Shown here in pieces: positions 1-7,026 of a stretch of DNA of 64,000 bases. This DNA comes from Stygiobacter electus. Its GTDB lineage: Bacteria > Bacteroidota > Ignavibacteria > Ignavibacteriales > Melioribacteraceae. The DNA lies in NCBI GenBank assembly GCA_029210465.1, contig JARGDL010000007.1:1-64000 (forward strand), in the 5' to 3' direction. Position 1 is the first letter of the stretch; the number at the start of each line of letters is the position of its first letter. A model generated the notes under the pieces. That model worked only from the letters and a program-made list of their open reading frames with translations, was not told the origin of the DNA and searched no databases. The translations under genes and the position numbers were made by a program.

Positions 1-211
1 CCTCCGTAATGTTACCGAATTACTGAAGTAATACACTACCGACAGGTAGAAAGGTGGATGTAATCAATTATTCGTGTGATGGTGTAATTTGTTGTGAAAA
101 TAGATTTTGTTGATTGAGTGAAAGGATTAGGCAAAATGTTAAAATAATTTTTTTCATAAGAGAAAAATATATTTTAGTGCAAATAATCTTCAAAGCAACT
201 TGATTTTTTTT
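1..211. other. Left-edge intergenic stretch with small palindromes
   Basis: No full gene is visible here. The stretch holds a short perfect dyad (CTACC-GACA-GGTAG, 36-49) and another (ATTACT-GA-AGTAAT, about 18-32). It also holds a 29-codon minus-strand ORF at 68-157, listed separately. The sequence continues off the left edge, so part of a larger repeat or cassette may be missing. Confidence 0.5.
68..157 (-). pseudogene. Orphan signal peptide, start of a lost secreted protein
   Basis: A 29-codon minus-strand ORF begins MKKIILTFCLILSL and continues to LFSQQ, then stops at 68-70. The basic start, hydrophobic core and small-residue cleavage site followed by Gln are the usual signal peptide of this genome (compare ...FGQ, ...LFAQ and ...IFAQQ in neighbours). 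Nothing resembling a mature protein follows in any minus-strand frame before the window edge. I read it as the remnant of a secreted-protein gene truncated by rearrangement, or one carrying a frameshift. It is too short to exclude chance, but the signal-peptide pattern is good. Confidence 0.4.
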
Positions 212-281
212 AACTAACCACAACTAATAGTAAAAAACCGCACTGATAAATTCTGTATGCGTTGAGGGGATGGTTAGGTGC
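212..281 (-). other. attC-like recombination site downstream of the first secreted gene
   Basis: On the minus strand, shortly after the stop codon of the T9SS gene, a GCACCTAAC box (273-281) matches the RYYYAAC consensus of integron R'' boxes. About 55 bases later a GTGGTTAGTT box (near 212-221) matches the complementary R' box. Between them lie partly complementary arms (CAACGCA near 257-264 and TGCGGTT near 235-241) with unpaired bases, as in folded attC sites. Length is about 70 bp, within the usual attC range. No integrase gene is present in the window, so the assignment rests on architecture alone. Confidence 0.4.
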
Positions 282-292
282 TTTTCAAAATA

Positions 293-1585
293 TTATTTCA
301 TCAGTATAAATTTTTTAGCTTCTGAAAAATTATCAGCATTCAAACGATAAAAATATATTCCGCTTGATAAAGAACTACCATTAAAGTTTATTTTATAATT
401 ACCCAACGATTTTTCTTCGTTCACAAGTGTAGCTACTTCACGTCCAAGTATATCAAAAACCTTAAGTGTTACAAATGATGATTTAGGAATTGAATATTCT
501 ATTGTTGTTAAAGGATTGAACGGATTTGGATAGTTCTGAAAGATGATGAAGGACTTTGGAATATAGCTGTCCTCATCATCGATGGAAGTGGTTATTTTAG
601 GGACAAGTAATGAGTAAACTCTGAAAGCAGTTTGATTTGAAAAAATGACCGTATCATTACTCATCCATTCAGCGTCAGTCTTTAATCCGAAATCGTGGCA
701 ATCAGAAAGTAATAAAGTTGAATCTTTATCAAGGTAATAAGTGTAAATGCCTGCAACGCTATTTGTAGCAAAATTTCCAAAGAAAAGTAATTTGTTACTG
801 TCCGACGCCCATTTTAAATAATCAAAAGATAAGGGTGCCCCATCCGCACACGTAGAATTAGGCATATCACTTTCAAGATGAAAAGCAACGCTGTCCTTTC
901 CTGTTTTCATATCGAACAAATGTATCCTTGTGTTCGGCTGGGTTTCGTAACTATAAGCAATTAAGTTATACTTCTTATTGTAATCAAATCCGAAAATTTC
1001 AGTTACTCGTCCTGTATATGGTGTAACCAAAATTGTATCTTCTTTCCCGGAGATAGTGTTATATAAAAGCAGTGCCTCTATATGTGGATCAGAAATAATA
1101 ACTGTCGTATCGGTTACCCACGAAGGTGGATTCTGGGAATAACGCAAATTCTGAACAGAGGATTGTGGTTTTATACTGTTGTTAGTAAATAAGAAATATT
1201 TTAATGTATCATTCTGTCCCTCTAGCAGACCAATATCATTGGGAGAGAAAGATAAGTACGGATCGTAGTTGATTGCGGGTCCAAGAAAATATGTCGAATC
1301 TTTTCCGAAGTCATACATGTAAAGAAGTTTATCTTTCTCATATACGGCTTTCCTGCTTTTGTTTGCAAACACAGGCAGGTTAGGAAACTGAGAAGATTTC
1401 GATTTGCCAGTTACAAGATTATATTCGTTTACAATTGCGTTGTAATTATCTCTTGCGTAAACTATTTTATCGAATTTATTGATAGTAAAATCCCTGAGTC
1501 CGACTGGAGTTATCGGTGTTATTTGACCAAATAGATAATTACTTATCCCGATAAGAAAGGTTAATAAAACTTTATATTTTTTCAT
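293..1585 (-). CDS. Secreted protein with T9SS type A sorting domain
   Basis: This 430-residue protein has a signal peptide (residues 1-21, ending LFGQ) and a C-terminal type IX secretion sorting domain (about 351-430: NYPNPFNP, then GREVATLVNE, SGIYFYR and a final KKFILMK). The central 320 residues show repeated short strands of the kind seen in TolB/WD40-like propellers (for example LKWASDSNKLLFFG and AEWMSNDTVIFS), so a beta-propeller is plausible but not proven. It should be exported by Sec, carried across the outer membrane by the T9SS and anchored or released by PorU, whose gene lies at the other end of the window. The ATG directly abuts a GACCCATAAC box (1586-1595), as in an integron cassette, and no Shine-Dalgarno sequence is present. 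Specific function is unknown. Confidence 0.85.
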   Translation of the reverse strand: MKKYKVLLTFLIGISNYLFGQITPITPVGLRDFTINKFDKIVYARDNYNAIVNEYNLVTGKSKSSQFPNLPVFANKSRKAVYEKDKLLYMYDFGKDSTYFLGPAINYDPYLSFSPNDIGLLEGQNDTLKYFLFTNNSIKPQSSVQNLRYSQNPPSWVTDTTVIISDPHIEALLLYNTISGKEDTILVTPYTGRVTEIFGFDYNKKYNLIAYSYETQPNTRIHLFDMKTGKDSVAFHLESDMPNSTCADGAPLSFDYLKWASDSNKLLFFGNFATNSVAGIYTYYLDKDSTLLLSDCHDFGLKTDAEWMSNDTVIFSNQTAFRVYSLLVPKITTSIDDEDSYIPKSFIIFQNYPNPFNPLTTIEYSIPKSSFVTLKVFDILGREVATLVNEEKSLGNYKINFNGSSLSSGIYFYRLNADNFSEAKKFILMK

Positions 1586-1628
1586 GACCCATAACCATTT
1601 TTGTTATTGTTTTATTGCCTATAAACAA

Positions 1629-1649
1629 TTAAATAAGTTTCTTTTTCAT
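1629..1649 (-). pseudogene. Six-codon ORF MKKKLI with strong Shine-Dalgarno
   Basis: The minus strand reads AGGAGG (complement of 1656-1661), six bases, then ATG and codons for MKKKLI followed by TAA. MKKK plus hydrophobic residues is how signal peptides in this genome begin. The reading frame ends next to a GCCTATAAAC box (1617-1626), 43 bases before the ATG of the T9SS gene. It may be a leader peptide, or the stump of a signal peptide cut at a cassette junction. I favour the stump but cannot decide. Confidence 0.35.
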
Positions 1650-1904
1650 TCTGCACCTCCTATTAATAAAATTTCCGAATATCATGTTCCATCTATTTGC
1701 AAAGATGGAAACGTCTAAATAATAATTGATAAAGATTATGAAACAGTACAGAAATTTAGAGTCATGATTTTTCATAAGTAAGTATAACGGCGTTGTGGCT
1801 AAGGCGCAGCCCATAACTACTATGACGCTTTTGGCAACTACCTTTATTGTTTATAATCAGCTTCGTTTTACAAATCAACTTTAACAACAAACTTACTCTG
1901 AAAA

Positions 1905-1974
1905 GCTAAACCCAATTACCACATCAAACGACTGCATCGGAGATGCGGTCGCTTTGAGTTGCTGGTTATATGGC
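1905..1974 (-). other. attC-like site downstream of the second secreted gene
   Basis: Reading the minus strand from just after the stop codon at 1979, the box GCCATATAAC (1965-1974) is followed by an imperfect hairpin. Its arms are 1925-1938 and 1942-1956, with a three-base loop and one extra G on one arm. A GTTTAGC box (1905-1911) follows. R''-like box, stem with an extrahelical base, then R'-like box is the order found in integron attC sites, and the total of about 70 bp fits. Its R''-like box is the exact reverse complement of the box at the start of the same gene (2729-2738), as expected for a cassette that was once circular. Confidence 0.5.
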
Positions 1975-1978
1975 GCTC

Positions 1979-2719
1979 TTACCTCAGCAATATCATCTTT
2001 CTTGTTTCTGAATAATTTCCACTTGTAATTTTATAAAAATATATTCCGCTTGTTAAATTGCTTCCATTAAATTCTATTTCATACGTTCCGGCATTTTCGT
2101 ATTCATTTAATAATGTTTCTACTTCTCTGCCTAAAACATCATATACTTTTAGTAGAACTTTTTCTGAATTTGGAATAGAGTACTTTATTTTTGTTGTTGG
2201 ATTAAACGGATTGGGATAATTCTGAAAAAGATTGTAGTTAGTTGGAAATTCTTGATTATCAACAATATCCAATGGTATGTCATTGAATACTGCGATAGTT
2301 TCAATTGGTTTGTTAATTGAATTATTATAAATGAATAATGAATCGCTCCACATTTCTGTGGAATAAGACATTTTTGTAATTGGCACTATAAAACAAAAAA
2401 CAAATTTTAATGAATCTTTTGGAGGTATTTCAACCGGAAATATTGTTGAATATCGACCGATATAATCACTTTTTTCGATTTTTTCTTTATTGAATACTTT
2501 TAAAAAATAGTGGAAATATTTCTTTGTTAAAATGGAATCAACAAAAAGTGTTTTAGTGTCACTATTAGAAACATACATACTATCTGTTAGATCAAACATT
2601 TCCCACGGATGAGGATAATTACCTTGAAGATACATTAAAGTATCTTTTGAAATTCTAATATTTTGCCCAAAGGTGATTGATATAACGAGAATATTTAATG
2701 CTACAATTAATCTTTTCAT
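1979..2719 (-). CDS. Small secreted T9SS sorting-domain protein, cassette-like
   Basis: This 246-residue protein has a signal peptide (residues 1-19, ending TFGQ) and a typical T9SS type A sorting domain (about 167-246: NYPNPFNPTTKI, GREVETLLNE, SGIYFYK, final RKMILLR). The roughly 145-residue middle is predicted mostly beta and resembles no family I can name. The gene is flanked by exactly complementary boxes: the start side has GTTATATGGC on the coding strand nine bases before the ATG, and the stop side has GCCATATAAC five bases after the stop. That is the layout of a mobile gene cassette. Predicted surface or extracellular location via the T9SS; function unknown. Confidence 0.8.
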   Translation of the reverse strand: MKRLIVALNILVISITFGQNIRISKDTLMYLQGNYPHPWEMFDLTDSMYVSNSDTKTLFVDSILTKKYFHYFLKVFNKEKIEKSDYIGRYSTIFPVEIPPKDSLKFVFCFIVPITKMSYSTEMWSDSLFIYNNSINKPIETIAVFNDIPLDIVDNQEFPTNYNLFQNYPNPFNPTTKIKYSIPNSEKVLLKVYDVLGREVETLLNEYENAGTYEIEFNGSNLTSGIYFYKITSGNYSETRKMILLR

Positions 2720-2728
2720 GTTTTATTA

Positions 2729-2815
2729 GCCATATAACTATTACTTATCCTGCACCGTAATATTTATTTAGGAACAATATCCCGCACGGTGCTGCAGGAA
2801 ATCATTCCAGTTTAC
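2729..2815 (-). other. attC-like site upstream of the second secreted gene
   Basis: On the minus strand a GTAAAC box (2810-2815) leads into arms CCTGCAGCACCGT (2786-2798) and ACGGTGCAGG (2749-2758). These pair with three bases left unpaired, and the site ends in the box GTTATATGGC (2729-2738). The bulged stem and terminal GTT box resemble an integron attC site that would belong to a preceding cassette further right. The loop between the arms is about 27 bases. No cassette gene is recognisable to the right, only a 62-codon open frame without a start. Confidence 0.4.
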
Positions 2816-2841
2816 TTATTTACTGTTCATATTCTCAATAT

Positions 2842-3030
2842 TTAAAAATAGGGTTTGCATAATATCAACCCGTTTGTTTTTGTGTCTAATGAAATTTTAA
2901 TTCTTAGTTCGGTTGTTACCAAATCAAGTAGTTTTGGTTTTTGATTTTCTGTTTGAGGAGTTCCGGCAGTTGATGAAATATTTTTCTGCCCTCTAAGCAA
3001 GTAATATTTCCTTTTGTTTCTGTTTATAAA
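2842..3030 (-). pseudogene. Start-less 62-codon open frame, possible gene relic
   Basis: A minus-strand frame is open from after a TAA at 3031-3033 to a TAA at 2842-2844. It encodes ...KYYLLRGQKNISSTAGTPQ... and ends ...LILCKPYF, with normal-looking amino acid composition but no ATG, GTG or suitable ribosome site. It may be the tail of a gene whose start was lost, or chance in AT-rich DNA. I do not recognise the family. Confidence 0.2.
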
Positions 3031-3065
3031 TTAAATTTATTTTTCAATTTAGTCAAGTTAAATTT

Positions 3066-3353
3066 TCAGACACGAATTAACACTAATTTTCACTAATGGA
3101 TAAAGATAAATTTCACGATTAATCCTTAAAGCTTATTTTATACTTGCTAAATTATATTTGTGTTAATCTGTGAAATCTGTGGTAAAAAAACTAACCACAG
3201 ATAACACTGATTTGCACAGATCGATTTTATAATTTTTCGGGACACAAACCCCCAGCAAGGCAGGCTTGACCTCTACATTATAAATTTGTAGACCATCAGT
3301 TAATTATCAATTTTTTACTTTTGTTAGTGTAATTCGTGAAATTCGTGGCTGAA
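3066..3353. repeat. Interspersed inverted dyad repeats (CACAGAT/CACGAATT type)
   Basis: Four related units occur within 290 bp. CACGAATTAACACTAATTTT lies near 3071-3090 and its near-inverse GTGTAATTCGTGAAATTCG near 3327-3345. Inside these are GTGTTAATCTGTGAAATCTG near 3161-3180 and its near-inverse CCACAGATAACACTGATTTG near 3195-3214. The arrangement is nested and inverted, so long imperfect hairpins could form. Phrases like these recur between genes in many Bacteroidota-type genomes. Their role is not known to me. Confidence 0.55.
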
Positions 3354-3467
3354 AATCATTTTTTGAAGAATTATTTACTTTCTATTCAATAATTTGCCAT
3401 TATCAATTTCAATTATTAAAAGATAATTTGTGCAAAGAAGTTTTAATATTATACAATATTTTCTATC

Positions 3468-4376
3468 TCACTTTCTGTTTGAGGAAAATGAAATTCCTGT
3501 AACTTTAATAATACTTGTAATTAGAATAACAATTCCAATCCATTGAATTAAAGATAAAACAGTGCCGCGAACAAAGTAATCCAAAACCACAGCTGTCAAA
3601 GGAAAAGCTAATTCACAAATTGTTGCTACAGATGCAGTAATACTTTTCAATCCAAAATAGTAAAGAAAAATTGCGGCACCTCCAGTTGTAAATGCAATTA
3701 ATATAAAAACTAAAATTTGTGTTGTAGAGATCATTTCAATTCTTAGAATATCACCAGTGAGTGATGAAATAATTAACATAATAACACTAGAAAAGAAAAA
3801 TCGAAGAAAGGTACCGACTTCAAATGTTACATTTTTTAATGCACGTTTACTAAAAACAGTTGATGAACCAAAACTTACAGCAGCAATAAGTGAAAGGAAT
3901 GATGCTATCACGGTATTTTTTCCTGTATTGAAATTTGGTAAATGTAAGCCGAAAGTCATTAAATATGCACCCAAGATTGCAAGTGAAGCCCAGTAGAAAA
4001 ATTCACGTGGAAGTTTTTCTTTTAATATTATTGCTGCTAAAATTAAAGCAAAGACTGGTTGTAGTTTTTGTAATAAAATTACAACTGAAAGATTTACAAA
4101 ATTAACATAGAACAATGCTTTAGTAATTGCCATTGTACCAATGGCACCACCAAATAAACCAACAAAGAAAAAATAAGTTATATCACTTTTAGATAGGTTT
4201 TTAATATTAAAAATATGTTTACCTAAAATGGGTGATAATAGAAGAACAACAATTGTACTTTCAATAAAAACAACAAGCGGGACAGGCAAACTGTAAAGAG
4301 CAGGACGTAAAATAATTCCATCCACACCCCAAAGTGAAGCAGCGATAATAACAAACAAAGGTGCAAATTTTTTCAT
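3468..4376 (-). CDS. EamA/DMT-family transporter
   Basis: The 302-residue protein is almost entirely hydrophobic, with about ten membrane spans arranged as two repeated EamA halves (about 5-140 and 155-290). The conserved short phrases fit the drug/metabolite transporter superfamily: AASLWG near the start, QKLQPVFALILAAIILKE in the first half and CELAFPLTAVVLDY in the second. Such proteins usually export amino acids, metabolites or drugs across the inner membrane; substrate cannot be read from sequence. It lies 42 bases downstream of the MATE gene on the same strand and may be co-transcribed with it. Confidence 0.85.
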   Translation of the reverse strand: MKKFAPLFVIIAASLWGVDGIILRPALYSLPVPLVVFIESTIVVLLLSPILGKHIFNIKNLSKSDITYFFFVGLFGGAIGTMAITKALFYVNFVNLSVVILLQKLQPVFALILAAIILKEKLPREFFYWASLAILGAYLMTFGLHLPNFNTGKNTVIASFLSLIAAVSFGSSTVFSKRALKNVTFEVGTFLRFFFSSVIMLIISSLTGDILRIEMISTTQILVFILIAFTTGGAAIFLYYFGLKSITASVATICELAFPLTAVVLDYFVRGTVLSLIQWIGIVILITSIIKVTGISFSSNRK

Positions 4377-4418
4377 AGTATAATTTAATTTTTTAGGTGC
4401 AAAGATAAAGAATGATTT

Positions 4419-5744
4419 CTACTTAATATTAGTTTTATGATAAAATCTTGTAAGCATTGAAATTCCTAAAATCAATAAACCAATCAAAAGACCAATCCAA
4501 ATTCCTAAAGCATTCATCTTAAAATAAAAACCAAGCATAGCACCAATTGGAATTCCAATCAACCAATAAGAAAAAATTGAAATCAGTAATGGAATTTTTA
4601 CATCCATCAAACCTCGCAATACGCCGATTCCTGTTGCTTGCATACCGTCAAAAATTTGAAATAAAGCTGCAACAATTAACAACGAAGAAGCTATTTTAAT
4701 TACCTCTAAATCATTAACATAAAATGTTGGTAAAATATTTTTAAGAATAATAAATGATATTCCAAAACAAAACATTATAGTTATTGCAATTGCAAAAGCT
4801 GTAAAACCAGCATGACGAACTTTAATTAAATTTTTTTCACCAAGAAATTCGCCAACTCTAATTGTTCCAGCCGATGCAATTCCTAAAATAATCATATAAG
4901 TAACTGAAGCAAGATTTAATGCAATTTGATGGGCTGCTAATTGTGGACTGCCTAACCAGCCAATCATAATTGCAGAAAAAGAAAATGCTGCAACTTCCAA
5001 AAAATATTGGAATCCACTTGGTAAGCCGATTTGTGTAAGTCTTTTTATTAAAATGAGATCATATTTTTTTATAAATATTCTAGGATTATAAATTTTAACT
5101 TTTGTATGATTAAAGACAATAAATATTAATGCAAAAGCCATTAGCCATCTTGTTAAAGTTGTAGCGATACCAGCTCCAAACAAACCAAGTGAAGGAAAAC
5201 CCAACTTCCCATAAATAAATATCCAATTAAAAAAAGCATTGAAAAGATTTGCTAAAATTGCTATAAACATTGGTGATTTGGGGAAAGATAAACCTTCTAA
5301 AAATTGTCTAAATGTTTGAAACATCATAAAGGGAATAACCGAAAGTGAAAGCACTTTCATATATGGAATTGCAAGCTTAACAACATTTTCAGGTTGATTG
5401 AGAAATGGAATGATAAAAGTTGTTGAATAAGTTATTAGACTTAAAAACAAAGAAAAAAAGAAGTTCAATGCAAAAGAATGAGCTAACACATTACCACATT
5501 CATCAAAATTTTTTTCACCTTTTGAAAATGAAATAAATGGTGTTGCTGCCATCGAAAGACCAATACCAATAACTAAAGTAAGAAAAAACAATCCGTTGAC
5601 TAATGCAGCTGCAGCTAAAGAATCTGTACCAACTTTTCCGACCATAATACTATCAACAACGCCCATCATTATATGGCCAAGTTGACCGATTGATATTGGA
5701 AATGCTAAAAGTAATGTTTCTTTTATATGTTGTTTAATTTTCAT
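4419..5744 (-). CDS. MATE-family multidrug efflux transporter
   Basis: From the ATG at 5744 the protein has 441 residues and about twelve membrane spans in two MatE halves. Family phrases include FPISIGQLGHIMMGVVDSIMVGKVG near the N-terminus and LGSPQLAAHQIALNLASV in the second half. It should exchange Na+ or H+ for cationic drugs or metabolites at the inner membrane (NorM/DinF-like). The open frame extends 17 codons further upstream, but those residues (MPQTSQKEL...) lie outside the family's usual start. The MKIKQHIKETL start leads straight into the first span and is preferred. Confidence 0.88.
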   Translation of the reverse strand: MKIKQHIKETLLLAFPISIGQLGHIMMGVVDSIMVGKVGTDSLAAAALVNGLFFLTLVIGIGLSMAATPFISFSKGEKNFDECGNVLAHSFALNFFFSLFLSLITYSTTFIIPFLNQPENVVKLAIPYMKVLSLSVIPFMMFQTFRQFLEGLSFPKSPMFIAILANLFNAFFNWIFIYGKLGFPSLGLFGAGIATTLTRWLMAFALIFIVFNHTKVKIYNPRIFIKKYDLILIKRLTQIGLPSGFQYFLEVAAFSFSAIMIGWLGSPQLAAHQIALNLASVTYMIILGIASAGTIRVGEFLGEKNLIKVRHAGFTAFAIAITIMFCFGISFIILKNILPTFYVNDLEVIKIASSLLIVAALFQIFDGMQATGIGVLRGLMDVKIPLLISIFSYWLIGIPIGAMLGFYFKMNALGIWIGLLIGLLILGISMLTRFYHKTNIK

Positions 5745-5905
5745 AATACAAAGGTAGTTATTTGTAAATAATTCTTTTTGTGAAGTTTGAGGCAATCTGA
5801 TTTTTTATATGAAATTTCCTCAGTTTTAATTAAATTTACGTAGAAAAATTTCGATAATAATTAAGGAGTTACCGAATATGCTTTAACAAAATAGGAGGTG
5901 TAACA

Positions 5906-6130
5906 ATGGAACATCAAAAAGACATATCAAACTTACCAAAGTTAACGATTAAATCACTGTTTGATAGTTCAACTAAGCCAATTCAAAATCAAAAGAAAAA
6001 AATTCCAAATCCATTCAAATTTACAATTGAATCATCACTCGAAGGATTACAAAAAGTAGAAGACGATGAGAATAATGTTGTTGAAGAAAAAAAATCATTA
6101 AGAGAAACATCTGAAAATTGGATTGGATAA
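5906..6130 (+). CDS. Small hydrophilic protein of unknown function
   Basis: This 74-residue, highly charged protein has no signal peptide or membrane span. Lys- and Pro-containing segments are followed by an acidic stretch (EDDENNVVEEKK) and a C-terminal SENWIG. It has the strongest ribosome site nearby (AGGAGG, seven bases before ATG). Just upstream, another AAGGAG precedes the two-codon frame ATG-CTT-TAA (5878-5886). It sits 44 bases before hpnC and may be co-transcribed with the squalene genes. I do not recognise the family; a regulatory or disordered binding protein is possible. Confidence 0.6.
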   Translation: MEHQKDISNLPKLTIKSLFDSSTKPIQNQKKKIPNPFKFTIESSLEGLQKVEDDENNVVEEKKSLRETSENWIG

Positions 6131-6174
6131 TTGAATTAAAAATTTTCTAATTTTGGCAAAAATAAAATTCAGTA

Positions 6175-7026
6175 TTGGAAGAGCGAATTAATTCCGCATA
6201 TAAAACATCATTAACTTTTTCTAAAGAACACTACGAAAACTTTCCTGTTATTTTATTTTCCGTTTCCAAAGAATTAAAAAAACACATTGCAATTATTTAT
6301 AAATTTGCCCGTCAAGCGGATGATCTTGCAGATGAAGGTTACATTTCACAAAATGAAAGATTGTTTTTGTTAAATGAATATGAAAAAGATTTTATTGAAG
6401 CATTAAATGGTAAATTCAAAAATGATTTTTGGTTAGCATTAAAAAATACATGTGATAAATTCCAAATTGATAAAAAATTTTTTCTTGATTTAATATCTGC
6501 ATTTAAACAAGATATAATAAAAAAACGTTACGAAACAGATTTTGAAATTTTAGATTATTGTAAAAGATCAGCAAATCCAATAGGTAGAATTTTATTAAAA
6601 ATATTTAAAGTGGAAGATAATGAAGCTTTGATTGCTTCGGATAAAATTTGTATTGCTTTACAGTTAACAAATTTTTATCAAGATGTATCAATTGATATTC
6701 AGAAAAACAGAATTTACGCATCGAAAGAAATGATGCGAAAATATTCAGTTACTGAAGAAGATTTTCTGAATTTAAATTGTAATGAAAACGTTAAGTTGTT
6801 ATTTAAAGAATTAATTGAAAAAACTTACAAGATGTTTAATGAAGGTAAAGTTATTCAAAGTTATGTCCCGAAATCTTTTTTACTTCAAATTAGAATGACA
6901 ATTTTAGGCGGTGAAAAAATACTTCATAAAATTGTAGAAAACGATTATGATGTTTTTAATAAAAGACCTAAATTAAACAAGAAAGATTTTCTGTTAATAT
7001 TATTAAAAAGTTTTAGAAATGTTTGA
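6175..7026 (+). CDS. hpnC: Squalene synthase-like HpnC
   Basis: This is a 283-residue trans-isoprenyl diphosphate synthase of the squalene/phytoene family. The first Asp-rich motif is DDLADE (49-54) and the second is QDVSID (169-174), which bind the Mg-diphosphate groups. In bacteria with HpnCDE, HpnC converts presqualene diphosphate to hydroxysqualene. The start is a TTG at 6175; no ATG lies near enough to keep the N-terminal helix. It overlaps hpnD by eight bases and is followed by hpnE, the three-gene order known for squalene production. Assignment as HpnC rather than a second HpnD rests on gene order and on its divergence from the next gene. Confidence 0.85.
   Translation: MEERINSAYKTSLTFSKEHYENFPVILFSVSKELKKHIAIIYKFARQADDLADEGYISQNERLFLLNEYEKDFIEALNGKFKNDFWLALKNTCDKFQIDKKFFLDLISAFKQDIIKKRYETDFEILDYCKRSANPIGRILLKIFKVEDNEALIASDKICIALQLTNFYQDVSIDIQKNRIYASKEMMRKYSVTEEDFLNLNCNENVKLLFKELIEKTYKMFNEGKVIQSYVPKSFLLQIRMTILGGEKILHKIVENDYDVFNKRPKLNKKDFLLILLKSFRNV

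Larger units (their letters stand above)
1586..1978. other. Gene-free spacer with boxes resembling cassette boundaries
   Basis: This 393-bp spacer has no convincing protein gene. Several short boxes share the plus-strand pattern GCCYATAAC: GACCCATAAC (1586-1595), GCCTATAAAC (1617-1626) and GCCCATAAC (1809-1817). It also contains an attC-like hairpin (1905-1974), a stem-loop TTCCATC/GATGGAA (1687-1710) and a six-codon ORF with a strong ribosome binding site (1629-1649). A 61-codon open frame spanning 1629-1814 looks like read-through of these elements rather than a gene. Confidence 0.5.
2720..3467. other. Long non-coding tract between cassette-like genes and transporters
   Basis: About 750 bp without a convincing gene. 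It holds, from the left, an attC-like site (2729-2815), a start-less open frame (2842-3030, minus strand) and a family of dyad repeats (3066-3353). There is also a short GC-richer patch near 3250-3275 (CCCCCAGCAAGGCAGG). I see no tRNA or recognisable structured RNA in it. Confidence 0.55.

Noticed and set aside
1629-1814. 61-codon minus-strand ORF
   Set aside because: It runs through several boundary-like boxes and a hairpin. Its start has no ribosome site, and the only plausible initiation in the frame is the MKKKLI stub.
3757-3996. 79-codon plus-strand ORF inside the EamA transporter
   Set aside because: Antisense shadow of the transporter reading frame with no ribosome site or family signal.
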